DNA of 64,000 nt from Chitinophagales bacterium (GCA_020636505.1 JACJXR010000005.1:186001-250000), one strand, 5' to 3'. Shown: positions 17,789 through 26,233, counted from the stretch's first letter. Notes: generated by a model not told the origin, from the letters alone. Numbers and translations: made by a program.

Positions 17789-18133
17789 TTACACAATAGT
17801 TTGGCTGTATCGGTATTGCCCGATATCAATTCTCTCTTGTCCGCTAAAGGTTTTTGTTAAATAATGTGGAGTCTTTGGGGTAACTACACTTAGTGTTCTA
17901 TCACTGTTTCTATTACAAGAAACAAAATGTATTTCATATTTACCTAACTCACTATATGTGATTAACGAGTTATTAATATTCATCACATTTGTATTTAGAT
18001 ATTCCTCCGATTCCAATTCTTTCAATTTGTTCGCATAGTAGCTCCATACCACCACCGACAAAATGATGGCTATGACTACAATCAATATGTAGCTGACCAT
18101 TAAGCGGCTGTTTATGGAGCTGAAAATTCGCAT
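17789..18133 (-). CDS. Small membrane protein of unknown function, possibly a gene remnant
   Basis: The 114-aa product starts MRIFSSINSRLMVSYI and has one strong membrane helix (about residues 12-33, VSYILIVVIAIILSVVVW). A charged, helix-prone stretch follows (YYANKLKELESEEYLN), as in the N-termini of membrane-bound sensors. The C-terminal 60 residues match no family I know and the protein stops without a signalling domain. It may be a genuine small membrane protein or the 5' remnant of a truncated sensor gene. The coding stretch is more A/T-rich than its neighbours. An in-frame ATG at 18169 exists but would add an unlikely 12-residue extension. Confidence 0.45.
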   Translation of the reverse strand: MRIFSSINSRLMVSYILIVVIAIILSVVVWSYYANKLKELESEEYLNTNVMNINNSLITYSELGKYEIHFVSCNRNSDRTLSVVTPKTPHYLTKTFSGQERIDIGQYRYSQTIV

Positions 18134-18177
18134 ACCTCTAATATGCGACCCATACATGGCGAAATGCAAATTATTGC

Positions 18178-18221
18178 CGTCCCCAAAGCGTCCCCGTTAC
18201 GTCCCGAGCGCGTCTCTTTAC
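18178..18221. repeat. Four 11-bp phased direct repeats (CGTC...)
   Basis: Four consecutive 11-bp units start at 18178, 18189, 18200 and 18211. They read CGTCCCCAAAG, CGTCCCCGTTA, CGTCCCGAGCG and CGTCTCTTTAC, so the CGTCCC core weakens along the array. It is G/C-rich inside an A/T-rich gap and lies between the 18249 regulator gene and the small ORF at 18133. Direct repeats about one helical turn apart are typical of tandem response-regulator binding sites. A repeat relic is the alternative. Confidence 0.5.
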
Positions 18222-18248
18222 TGAAAATCAATGTGTTATGAAAACAGG

Positions 18249-20057
18249 CTATACGCTATGAATAAGCGATTCCAAGGCGGAATCGTCGGCAATATTGAGC
18301 TTTTTGCGCAGGCGATACTTATAATTTCTCATGCCCGAAAGGCCGATACCCAGCATGCCAGCCATCTCTTTGTTGCTCAATTTGAGTTTGGACAGCGCCA
18401 TAAATCTTGTCTCCGCAGGAGTGAGTTCAGGCAGCTTTTCTTTCAGTCTGTTGAGGAAACCGACATGTACCGTCTCGAACAGCTCGCGGAATTCATCCCA
18501 CTGTTCGTCGGTAAGCAGTATGGACTGTTGCAGTTTATGTATCGTCTCATTATCCACTTCTTGCTCTTTGTTGGACGTAGAAGTGTCATTTTGGGCAATG
18601 GTTTCGGAGAACTGCTCTATGAGTTGGTTTTTCTCCCTGATGCTGTTGGTGAACACCTCCAACTGTTTGCGTGCGTTGGTCAATACCATTTCGGCTCGGT
18701 GCTGCTCATACTCAGCCAATCTACTCCTTTGTCTGTACACTTCTTTCTGCCTGTTGACGAACATAATGGCGAATACAGCCAATACCAATATTCCGAACAT
18801 CAAAATGTTGCGCTTAAGCAATTGCAGATTCTTATCGTCTACATTTTTTTGCAGCTCTGCACGGTGCTCTTGCAGTTGAAGTTTGTTTTGCTGATTGGCC
18901 AACTGCATGGCATTCTTCTTTTCATCTATCTCTTTCTTGGCGGTGAGTGAGGTATCCATATACCTATACGCCAGCCCCTGATTACCGACAGATGAATAAT
19001 ACTTCGCCAACATCAGCCCTAAGTGTTGCATATGTTGTGCGGGCTCGTATGTCTTGTCAAGTACATAGCGGGCACTATCCAACAGCAACTTCATGGTGGA
19101 CATATCGTTGTAGTGCAAATATATCTCCGCAAGCTTCAGTAGGGAATTGATACCGTTGTCATATTCTTTTCCCTTAAAACTTTGGTCTATATCATACTCC
19201 AATAATGGTATGGCCTTTTGATAGTCTTGCTGCAAAAAATAACAGATACCGATGTTACCTGTGGCAATACCCATCCACAAACTGTCTCCTACGTTGGCAG
19301 CAAGGTCACGCACTACCTGAAAGTAATATATGGCGGAGTCGTAGTGCTCGTCCTGACGATAAATAAGGCCAAGTGTATTTTCAAGACTTATATAAGTATA
19401 TGCTTTATTGGGGATGTCTTTCATGGTCATGTTACCCGGTAAGACAATTTGGTCGGCAGCCATCATATATTTTTTGGCATCCTCCATATCTCCGAATGTA
19501 TAATAGGCATGCGCCACATTGTACATACACTCCTTCTTCAATGGGAAGTCGGCCACATCCAGCTTCTTCATCAGGTAGTAAGACTTCATGAACTCATCTA
19601 TGGCTCTGATGTAGTTCCTCTTCTTCTCCATGTAAAACCTACCCAGATATTGTCTGGCACGAACGCGTATCTGTGTGAGCTTGTGTTCTTTTGCTTTTTC
19701 CAACAGCTCTTGAGCCTCGGGCTCCACCAAGTGAAATCTGCTCTCATCGCCCACACTGTTGTTGGCAATACTCAGCAGCGTTGCCTCACACTCCAACTCT
19801 ATATCATTGGCGGCTCTCGCCTCCTTCATCAACAGTTGCAACTCAGCCTCAAAGCGTGGAATGTCTTTTCGTAGTTCGAAGTTGTAGTAGAACAGGCTGT
19901 CTATTTCCAAATAGCGTTGTGCATAGGTTTTGTTGAGCAGGTGCTCGTATTTGGCATTGGCCCCAATACTCAAAAAGACAAACGTGATACACAGAATAGC
20001 ATATCGCAACCCGATGGCATAAGCGCCTCTTATTCGTACTGTTGTTTGCTTTTTCAA
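18249..20057 (-). CDS. Membrane-tethered TPR / helix-turn-helix regulator (copy B)
   Basis: The 602-aa protein has an N-terminal signal anchor (about residues 16-35) and a long TPR-like helical repeat region (about 60-370). A coiled segment is followed by one membrane helix around residue 410 (NILMFGILVLAVFAIMF), then a cytoplasmic coiled coil. The C-terminal helix-turn-helix reads LSNKEMAGMLGIGLSGMRNY, preceded by LTPAETRFMALSKL. The layout suggests periplasmic TPRs sensing a signal and a LuxR-like DNA-binding end in the cytoplasm, i.e. a one-component transmembrane regulator. It follows its paralogue (20088-21824) by 30 bp on the same strand and is probably co-transcribed with it. Confidence 0.85.
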   Translation of the reverse strand: MKKQTTVRIRGAYAIGLRYAILCITFVFLSIGANAKYEHLLNKTYAQRYLEIDSLFYYNFELRKDIPRFEAELQLLMKEARAANDIELECEATLLSIANNSVGDESRFHLVEPEAQELLEKAKEHKLTQIRVRARQYLGRFYMEKKRNYIRAIDEFMKSYYLMKKLDVADFPLKKECMYNVAHAYYTFGDMEDAKKYMMAADQIVLPGNMTMKDIPNKAYTYISLENTLGLIYRQDEHYDSAIYYFQVVRDLAANVGDSLWMGIATGNIGICYFLQQDYQKAIPLLEYDIDQSFKGKEYDNGINSLLKLAEIYLHYNDMSTMKLLLDSARYVLDKTYEPAQHMQHLGLMLAKYYSSVGNQGLAYRYMDTSLTAKKEIDEKKNAMQLANQQNKLQLQEHRAELQKNVDDKNLQLLKRNILMFGILVLAVFAIMFVNRQKEVYRQRSRLAEYEQHRAEMVLTNARKQLEVFTNSIREKNQLIEQFSETIAQNDTSTSNKEQEVDNETIHKLQQSILLTDEQWDEFRELFETVHVGFLNRLKEKLPELTPAETRFMALSKLKLSNKEMAGMLGIGLSGMRNYKYRLRKKLNIADDSALESLIHSV

Positions 20058-20087
20058 AGTCGTTGTTTGTTCGTTTGTTTGACGGGT

Positions 20088-21824
20088 TTATATATTCTGT
20101 ATCAACTGCTCGAAATCCGCATCATCTTCAATATCCAACTTTTTACGCAGTCGGTATTTATAATTTCTCATACCCGATAAGCCAATGCCCAACATACCCG
20201 CCATCTCTTTGTTACTCAGGTTTAGTTTAGAGAGTGCCATAAATCTTGTTTCCGCAGGAGTAAGGTCAGGTAGTTTATCCTTAAGCCTGTTGAGGAAGCC
20301 ACCGTGCACCGTCTCGAACAGTACGCGAAACTCATCCCACTGCTCATCGGTAAGTATGATGGAGCTTTGCAGCTTGGCAAGATTGTTTTTGGTGTCGGGC
20401 AGTTCGTTGCTGCATGGCAATGCTTGCAGTCGCTCTATCTCTTCGGTAAAGTTCTCTATGAGTTGATTTTTCTCTTGCAGGTTTTTGGTGAATATGCTCA
20501 ACCTGTGCGATGCACTGATGAGCTTGTTGTCAGCAAGGTCTTTTTCCGCCTTCAGCTTTTTGCGACGGTTGTACTGATTGGTAAGTAATAATAAACCTAT
20601 AACTGTAGCCAGAGATAGTATGATGATGAGGTTATTGCGCTTTTGTATGCTCAGCTCTTTTTCCTTCACTATCTGCGCCACCTTTATCTTATTGGCTTCA
20701 TCCTGTGCGGTTATCTGTGCTTTGGCCATTATGAGTACATCGCGCTTGCGAGCCACACTGTCTTTGGCTATGGCTATACTGTCTTTGAACAAGAGTGCGC
20801 GACGGGTATCCCCATCTTCCATCGCCATATCGCTAAGCAATGAGTAGAGCTTGACGGCATGTTTGTAGGTATCTCTACCATAGTGAATATAATTGTGCGC
20901 TATGCGTGCGTAGTACCTAGCACTGTCGTCATTACCCGTCATTCGGTAGATATCTGCCAGGCGGATGAGCTGGTTGCTGATGTTGTCGTACTCCCGCGCT
21001 TTGAGTGCGCGCTCCACATCTTCTTTCAACAGTGGTTTTGCCTCTTTGTACTTCCCTTGCAGGTAGTAGATGATACCGATGTTGCCACGGCTGATGGTTG
21101 CCCATACATCATTTTCCAGGGTGCTTATCTCTATGACCTTGTTGAAACAGTACAGAGCCGAATCGTACCTGCCTGTATTGCGCATGGCAAGCCCGTAGGT
21201 ATTGTACAGGCCGTGGTCGAGGTTGGTGGAGTAAGCGGGGAGTGCCAGTGCATGGCGTATATAGTGTTTGGCCTGCTCATAATCTTCGAAGGTATAATAC
21301 ACATCACCCAATAGCGAGTAGTAGGCTTTCTTCTTAGGATACTCCTCATTGCTCAACTCGTCCAGCAGGTACTTATATTTTACAAGGTATTCAAATGCCT
21401 TGATGTACTCGTCGTTGTGGTAATAATGTATACCGCTGGCATAGCTCACATCCAACAACACACCTGGGTGCGACTTTAGGTGAGGTACGAGCGACTGCAG
21501 GCTGTCTACCGACTGCCGATACGTGTACCGCCAGTGATAGGTATGATACTCTATACGGCTGAATCTTGTTTGCAGGTACAGCTCATCGTCGCCTGCCTTG
21601 CGGGCGGCGGCGGCTATATCGTCCAACATGTGCAGATAAGTGACGGAGTCTGTCTTCCAAGCCCCGGGGGTGAAGAGCAACGAGTCCACCTGTTTACTAC
21701 GCTCAACATATGATCTATTGAGCAGAAAGTCGTACTGCGCCCTGCCCGCCGTAGCGGTCAGCAACAATAACAAAACAGATATGACTATACGAAGGGGCAC
21801 GACGTACATATAAAAGGAACCCAC
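20088..21824 (-). CDS. Membrane-tethered TPR / helix-turn-helix regulator (copy A)
   Basis: The 578-aa paralogue of the downstream gene has the same order: signal sequence (about residues 8-30, ending AGRAQ), TPR region, membrane helix near residue 400 (NNLIIILSLATVIGLLLL), coiled coil and C-terminal helix-turn-helix. The last 90 residues are almost the same in the two proteins (WDEFRVLFETVH, LTPAETRFMALSKL, KEMAGMLGIGLSGMRNYKYR), while the TPR parts differ much more. They therefore may read related DNA sites but different signals. The start at 21824 could instead be an internal Met (MYVVPLRIV, six codons later). It is divergent from the polysaccharide phosphatase gene, with palindromes between them. 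Confidence 0.85.
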   Translation of the reverse strand: MGSFYMYVVPLRIVISVLLLLLTATAGRAQYDFLLNRSYVERSKQVDSLLFTPGAWKTDSVTYLHMLDDIAAAARKAGDDELYLQTRFSRIEYHTYHWRYTYRQSVDSLQSLVPHLKSHPGVLLDVSYASGIHYYHNDEYIKAFEYLVKYKYLLDELSNEEYPKKKAYYSLLGDVYYTFEDYEQAKHYIRHALALPAYSTNLDHGLYNTYGLAMRNTGRYDSALYCFNKVIEISTLENDVWATISRGNIGIIYYLQGKYKEAKPLLKEDVERALKAREYDNISNQLIRLADIYRMTGNDDSARYYARIAHNYIHYGRDTYKHAVKLYSLLSDMAMEDGDTRRALLFKDSIAIAKDSVARKRDVLIMAKAQITAQDEANKIKVAQIVKEKELSIQKRNNLIIILSLATVIGLLLLTNQYNRRKKLKAEKDLADNKLISASHRLSIFTKNLQEKNQLIENFTEEIERLQALPCSNELPDTKNNLAKLQSSIILTDEQWDEFRVLFETVHGGFLNRLKDKLPDLTPAETRFMALSKLNLSNKEMAGMLGIGLSGMRNYKYRLRKKLDIEDDADFEQLIQNI

Positions 21825-21846
21825 TAATATAATACACTAATAACTA

Positions 21847-21861
21847 TAACGCTATGCGTTA
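21847..21861. repeat. 15-bp palindrome in the divergent control region
   Basis: TAACGC-TAT-GCGTTA is a perfect inverted repeat 23 bases upstream of the TPR/HTH gene start. Its size suits a dimeric regulator, so it may be an operator for that gene or for the divergent phosphatase gene. Confidence 0.4.
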
Positions 21862-21919
21862 ACGGACTGATAAGAAACCTCCCCCCTCCCAAAATATTGT
21901 TATTCATTGGTTAGTATGT

Positions 21920-21936
21920 TGGCTGCGTGGCAGCCA
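21920..21936. repeat. 17-bp hairpin upstream of the PHP phosphatase gene
   Basis: TGGCTGC-GTG-GCAGCCA is a perfect 7-bp stem with a 3-nt loop, 49 bases before the ATG at 21986, followed by a T-rich stretch (ATTTGGTACTTTTAG). It could be a 5'-leader hairpin, an attenuator or an operator. No plus-strand gene lies upstream that would need a terminator here. Confidence 0.4.
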
Positions 21937-21985
21937 TTTGGTACTTTTAGGGTTGACAGCAACACAAAACCGATAGCATTTACCC

Positions 21986-22753
21986 ATGTTCTCAAAACTG
22001 TTTGGCTCCAAGAAGGAAAAGATAACCGAAGCGTACAACGGCCAACCATTGGTGGATGATTTCTCATTCCTCGGTGCGGATATGCACTCGCACTTCATAC
22101 CCGGTATAGACGACGGTGCACAAACCGTGGAAGACAGTATCGCACTGCTGCAACGCATGCAAGAGCTGGGCTATCGCAAGATCGTCACCACGCCACACAT
22201 CAAGGTAGACCATTACCCCAACACCCCTGCCAGCATCATGGGCGGTCTGGAACTGGTGAAACAAGCCATGCCCATGTACGGGATAAACATGCATGTACAC
22301 GCAGCGGCGGAGTATTTTATAGACGACTACTTTCTTGGGCTGATAGACACACAACCCCTACTCACCGTTCGCGAGAACGAGGTATTGGTGGAGATATCCT
22401 TCATGTTCGAGCCGTTTAACCTCGGAGAGATACTCTTCAAACTGCGTAATTCGGGCTACCAACCCATCATGGCGCACCCCGAGCGTTATATGTATTATCA
22501 TCACGACTTGGACAAATACCGCGAGCTGAAAGACCGTGGCTGTTACTTGCAACTCAACCTCAACTCCTTGACAGGCTACTACGGCAAACCCGTTAAGCAG
22601 GTGGCTGAAAAGTTGTTGGAGAAAGGTATGTACGACTACTGCGGCTCAGACATGCACCACATAAAACATGCAGACGTGCTCAACAGTATCCGCAGCAGGC
22701 AAGAGACAATGGCATTGCTCCAAAGCCATCCGTTCAGGAATACACTTATATAG
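21986..22753 (+). CDS. PHP-type protein-tyrosine phosphatase (CpsB/YwqE family)
   Basis: The 255-aa protein has the metal-binding motifs of the CpsB/CapC/YwqE phosphatases in order: ADMHSHFIPGIDDG (about 31-44), TTPHI (about 70), AHPERY (about 170) and GSDMHH (about 223). These enzymes dephosphorylate the tyrosine-rich tail of Wzc-like kinases and so control capsule or EPS chain length and output. A Wzc-like kinase with a tyrosine-rich tail is encoded about 6 kb downstream (28278-30653), the likely substrate. The gene has its own leader and opens the polysaccharide locus. Confidence 0.92.
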   Translation: MFSKLFGSKKEKITEAYNGQPLVDDFSFLGADMHSHFIPGIDDGAQTVEDSIALLQRMQELGYRKIVTTPHIKVDHYPNTPASIMGGLELVKQAMPMYGINMHVHAAAEYFIDDYFLGLIDTQPLLTVRENEVLVEISFMFEPFNLGEILFKLRNSGYQPIMAHPERYMYYHHDLDKYRELKDRGCYLQLNLNSLTGYYGKPVKQVAEKLLEKGMYDYCGSDMHHIKHADVLNSIRSRQETMALLQSHPFRNTLI

Positions 22754-22816
22754 CACTCATTGTGAACGTATTGTTACTGACCCATTTAAGTATTTTCTTT
22801 CGTGAATTGGCTTTCA

Positions 22817-22824
22817 TATATTTG
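22817..22824 (+). promoter_or_regulatory. Candidate -7 box (TATATTTG) for the sugar-nucleotide genes
   Basis: An exact TAnnTTTG match lies 21 bases before the ATG at 22846, giving a short leader. The -33 region has no perfect TTTG. Confidence 0.45.
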
Positions 22825-22845
22825 CGACAACCATAACAACTCTAC

Positions 22846-23823
22846 ATGTCAAAGAGAATATTAATTACAGGAGGAGCAGGGTATATAGGATCTGTACTTG
22901 CCAGGCAATTATTGGAGAAAGGCTACACAGTACGTGTATTGGACCGTTTGATGTACGGCGGTGAGCCCATCATCGATATGTTCAACTATCCGAATTTCGA
23001 ATTTGTAAAAGGTGATGTTCGCGTTCGCGAAGATGTGGAGCAAGCTCTTGAGGGTGTAGATTGTGTGGCACACCTTGCAGCAATAGTGGGCGACCCTGCC
23101 TGCGCCAAAGACCCTGAACTTTCAAGAAGCACCAACTTCGAGGGTAGCAAACTGTTATACGAAGTGGCCAACGAAAAAGGGGCAACCCGTTTTGTATTTG
23201 CCTCCACTTGTAGCAACTACGGAAAAATGGACGACCCTGATGCGTTTGTGAAAGAAGACTCCAAACTGGCACCGGTATCTCTATATGCGGAAACCAAAGT
23301 AGCTACCGAACAATTCCTACTCGGTCAGCCAAAAGACAATACAACAAAACCTACCTGCTTACGCTTCTCTACCGTGTACGGGCTTTCGCTTCGTCCTCGT
23401 TTCGACCTTACGGTAAATGAGTTTACCAAAGAGTTGGCATTGGGCAGAGAGTTGGTGGTATTCGGTGAGCAGTTCTGGCGCCCTTACTGCCATGTGTACG
23501 ACCTTGCTCGTTCCGTTGTTACGGTTATAGAAGCAGATGCGGACAAAGTGGCTTTCGATGTATTCAACGTAGGTGATACTTCCGAAAACTATCAGAAACA
23601 AATGATAGTGGACGAGATAAAAAAACAAATACCCGACGCCAATGTGAAGTATGTAAGTAAGAACGAAGACCCTCGCGACTATCGTGTGAACTTCGATAAG
23701 ATAAGAGAGCGTCTTGGATTCGAGTTGATGTTTGACGTACCTAAAGGTATCGCGCAAATAAAAGAAGTGCTGGAAGCAGGCTTCATCACCAACCCCGACG
23801 ATAATAAGTACAAGAATGTATAA
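22846..23823 (+). CDS. NAD-dependent epimerase/dehydratase (extended SDR)
   Basis: The 325-aa protein has the NAD-binding GGAGYIGS at residues 8-15, then HLAAIVGDP, FASTCSNYG and the catalytic YAETK (Tyr and Lys present) in normal SDR order. It should change a nucleotide sugar by epimerisation, 4,6-dehydration or reduction. I cannot tell which from the motifs. Its last 8 bp overlap the aminotransferase gene, so the two act in one pathway, possibly making the 4-keto substrate for that enzyme. Confidence 0.88.
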   Translation: MSKRILITGGAGYIGSVLARQLLEKGYTVRVLDRLMYGGEPIIDMFNYPNFEFVKGDVRVREDVEQALEGVDCVAHLAAIVGDPACAKDPELSRSTNFEGSKLLYEVANEKGATRFVFASTCSNYGKMDDPDAFVKEDSKLAPVSLYAETKVATEQFLLGQPKDNTTKPTCLRFSTVYGLSLRPRFDLTVNEFTKELALGRELVVFGEQFWRPYCHVYDLARSVVTVIEADADKVAFDVFNVGDTSENYQKQMIVDEIKKQIPDANVKYVSKNEDPRDYRVNFDKIRERLGFELMFDVPKGIAQIKEVLEAGFITNPDDNKYKNV

Positions 23824-24958
23824 CGACGTTATCTCCTTCATCAGACAAACCTTCAACACACCCGAAGAGTTTGTACCGCTTCATGCCCCCTACTTCGGTG
23901 GCAATGAGAAGAAATACCTGAACGAAACCATAGACTCTACTTTTGTTTCTTCGGTAGGTGCATTCGTCAATCGTTTTGAAGAGATGATGACCGAGATAAC
24001 CGGTGCCAAATACGCCATCGCCACCACCAACGGTACGGTGGCTTTGCAATTGGCATTGATAACCGCAGGTGTTAAAGCAGGCGATGAGGTGATAACACAA
24101 CCGCTTACGTTCATAGCCACTGCCAACGCCATTGCACACAGTAATGCCACTCCTGTATTCGTAGATGTGGACAGAGACACTATGGGCCTTTCTCCCGACG
24201 CATTGGAAGCATTCTTGAAAGAGCATGCGGAAATGAAGAACGGCGAAGCCTATAATAAAGGCACAGGTAAACGTATAGCGGCATGTATTCCAATGCACAC
24301 TTTCGGTTTCCCGTGTCGTATAGAGCAGATAGCAGAGATATGTGCGCGTTATAATATTACGCTGATAGAAGATGCCGCAGAATCACTCGGCAGTTATGTG
24401 GGTGATAAGCACACCGGTACATTCGGCAAGTTGGGTACATTCTCTTTCAACGGAAATAAAACCGTTACCTGTGGTGGAGGTGGAGCCATCGTTACCAACG
24501 ATGAGGCAATGGCCAAACATGCCAAGCATATTTCCACCACGGCAAAAGTGCCACACCCTTGGGAGTTCGTTCACGACGAAGTGGGTTTCAACTTCCGTAT
24601 GCCCAACCTCAATGCCGCACTTGCTTGCGCGCAATTGGAACAACTGGACACCATACTTACCAACAAGCGCGAGCTTGCAAGTAAATACAAAGACTTCTTC
24701 TCAAATACAGATATAGGTTTCGTTACAGAAATGGAAGGCACCACCGCCAACTATTGGCTCAACTGTGTGGTGCTCAACAATCGTGATGAGCGCGAAGCAT
24801 TTCTTGAGGCTACAAACGGCAGCAAAGTAATGACACGCCCCATTTGGAGACTCATGAATAAGTTGGAGATGTACAAGCATTGCCAATGCGATGCGCTTAC
24901 CAACTCAGAATGGCTGGAAGACCGTATAGTCAACATTCCCAGCAGTTTCCGCCCATAG
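23816..24958 (+). CDS. LegC-family nucleotide-sugar aminotransferase (DegT/DnrJ/EryC1/StrS)
   Basis: The 380-aa PLP enzyme begins with FVPLHAPYFGGNEKKY and then STFVSSVGAFV, a stretch I recognise as typical of LegC-type aminotransferases. These add an amino group at C4 of a 4-keto-6-deoxy nucleotide sugar on the way to bacillosamine or legionaminic acid. The PLP lysine lies in NGNKTVTCGGGG near residue 215, with the conserved EDAAESLG before it. The rest of the legionaminic set (LegG, LegI, LegF, LegH) is not in the window, so the true product may be a simpler 4-amino-4,6-dideoxy sugar. Confidence 0.85.
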   Translation: MYNDVISFIRQTFNTPEEFVPLHAPYFGGNEKKYLNETIDSTFVSSVGAFVNRFEEMMTEITGAKYAIATTNGTVALQLALITAGVKAGDEVITQPLTFIATANAIAHSNATPVFVDVDRDTMGLSPDALEAFLKEHAEMKNGEAYNKGTGKRIAACIPMHTFGFPCRIEQIAEICARYNITLIEDAAESLGSYVGDKHTGTFGKLGTFSFNGNKTVTCGGGGAIVTNDEAMAKHAKHISTTAKVPHPWEFVHDEVGFNFRMPNLNAALACAQLEQLDTILTNKRELASKYKDFFSNTDIGFVTEMEGTTANYWLNCVVLNNRDEREAFLEATNGSKVMTRPIWRLMNKLEMYKHCQCDALTNSEWLEDRIVNIPSSFRP

Positions 24959-25049
24959 TTTGCAAACAGCTTGTTATCAAGATGTTTAGGCGATGTTATT
25001 CGCACCTTGTTTTTCTTATTGTAGGTATATAGTGAGGTACTTTAGCAGT

Positions 25050-25066
25050 GTATTCGTAATGAATAC
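25050..25066. repeat. Short inverted repeat before the CBS-nucleotidyltransferase gene
   Basis: GTATTC-GTAAT-GAATAC, a 6-bp stem with a 5-nt loop, lies 24 bases before the ATG at 25090. Just upstream is TACTTTAG, one mismatch from the -7 consensus. The hairpin may simply sit near the transcription start. Confidence 0.3.
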
Positions 25067-25089
25067 CAAAACAACAAATACCTCCAGGA

Positions 25090-26142
25090 ATGAAAAACAC
25101 AGACAAAAAACACATCCTGTACAGCAATCAAACTGTTCGTGATGCATTGCTCATGCTGAACGAACTGAAGAAAAACACGATTCTTATCGTTGCTGACGAA
25201 AACAATAAACTTATTGGTTCACTTACCGATGGTGACCTTCGCCGTGGGTTCATAGCAGGTCTTACTTTCGACGATCCTCTTTTGTCTTACCTGCAACCCG
25301 ATCCGCTTTTCATATACGAAGACGAGGTACACAATGCAGATATAAACAAGTTGAGGTTGAGAAACTTCATGGTCATTCCTGTTGTGAAACGCAACATGAC
25401 CATCGTCAAGATCCTTAACCTTGCTGAGATACATTCGGTTATTCCTGCGGATGTATTCATCATGGCGGGTGGTCGTGGCCAAAGGTTGATGCCGCTTACA
25501 GAAGATATGCCTAAGCCGATGCTACGTGTTGGTGACAAGCCGATATTGGAGCACAACATCGACAGATTGATAAAATTCGGTATCAAGAACATTTACTTGA
25601 GTGTAAACTATCTGGCCGAGAAAATACAGAACTACTTCAAAGACGGTACAGACAAAGGCGTATCCATCAAATACGTTCAAGAAGACAAACCATTGGGAAC
25701 ACTTGGTTCCGTTAAGTTGGTGGAAAGCATGGAGCACGATTATGTTATGGTGATGAACTCCGACCTTCTTACAGACATCGATTACAGCGGTTTCTTCCAA
25801 ACATTCATCAGGTCGGGTGCAGACATGGCCGTGGCCACCACAAGCTACACGGTTGATGTACCATATGGTGTAATGGAAGTGGGTAACGAAAACATGGTGA
25901 ATGCACTGAAAGAAAAACCACGCTATACATATTATTCCAACGCAGGTATATATATCATCAAGAAAGAACTGCTTTCTTTGGTTCCTCACAACGAGTTCTA
26001 CAATGTGACCGACCTTATGGAGTCTTTGATAGAGCAAGGTAAGAAGTTGGTATCCTTCCCGATACTCGGATATTGGTTGGATATAGGTAAGCACCACGAC
26101 TTCGAAAAGGCGCAAGAAGACATCAAAACACTCGCACTTTAA
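25090..26142 (+). CDS. CBS-domain sugar-1-phosphate nucleotidyltransferase (PtmE-like)
   Basis: Two CBS motifs (about residues 10-115, with LIGSLTDGDLRRG) precede a nucleotidyltransferase domain (about 120-350) with the signature GGRGQRLMPLT at 127-137 and PKP at 141-143. This fusion is the layout of PtmE, the glucosamine-1-phosphate guanylyltransferase of the Campylobacter legionaminic acid route. That would match the LegC-type aminotransferase just upstream and imply a GDP-linked sugar. The CBS pair may sense a nucleotide. The nucleotide specificity cannot be read from the sequence. Confidence 0.85.
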   Translation: MKNTDKKHILYSNQTVRDALLMLNELKKNTILIVADENNKLIGSLTDGDLRRGFIAGLTFDDPLLSYLQPDPLFIYEDEVHNADINKLRLRNFMVIPVVKRNMTIVKILNLAEIHSVIPADVFIMAGGRGQRLMPLTEDMPKPMLRVGDKPILEHNIDRLIKFGIKNIYLSVNYLAEKIQNYFKDGTDKGVSIKYVQEDKPLGTLGSVKLVESMEHDYVMVMNSDLLTDIDYSGFFQTFIRSGADMAVATTSYTVDVPYGVMEVGNENMVNALKEKPRYTYYSNAGIYIIKKELLSLVPHNEFYNVTDLMESLIEQGKKLVSFPILGYWLDIGKHHDFEKAQEDIKTLAL

Positions 26143-26179
26143 GTAGGCTAAGGCCCTTTACTTTAGACATAATTATTAT

Positions 26180-26187
26180 TACATTTG
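26180..26187 (+). promoter_or_regulatory. Candidate -7 box (TACATTTG) of the main polysaccharide operon
   Basis: An exact TAnnTTTG match lies 93 bases upstream of the winged-helix gene. If real, transcription would start at or inside the hairpin at 26190-26220. No TTTG is found at the -33 spacing. Confidence 0.4.
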
Positions 26188-26189
26188 TT

Positions 26190-26220
26190 AAAGGTTGAGT
26201 AAAATATTTACTCAACCTTT
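26190..26220. terminator. 14-bp perfect inverted repeat, terminator or leader hairpin
   Basis: AAAGGTTGAGTAAA and TTTACTCAACCTTT form a perfect 14-bp stem around ATA. It lies 47 bases after the nucleotidyltransferase stop, so it could be a bidirectional terminator. It also immediately follows a -7-like box, so it could be an operator or leader attenuator for the operon that begins at 26281. Confidence 0.6.
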
Positions 26221-26233
26221 GTCGTCTATTCAT

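Noticed and set aside
18178..18221. REP/RAYT-type element suggested by GGGGACG on the minus strand
   Set aside because: GGGGACG motifs occur beside some Y1 transposases, but no transposase ORF, inverted REP pair or target duplication is seen. I keep the repeat as a possible regulatory array.
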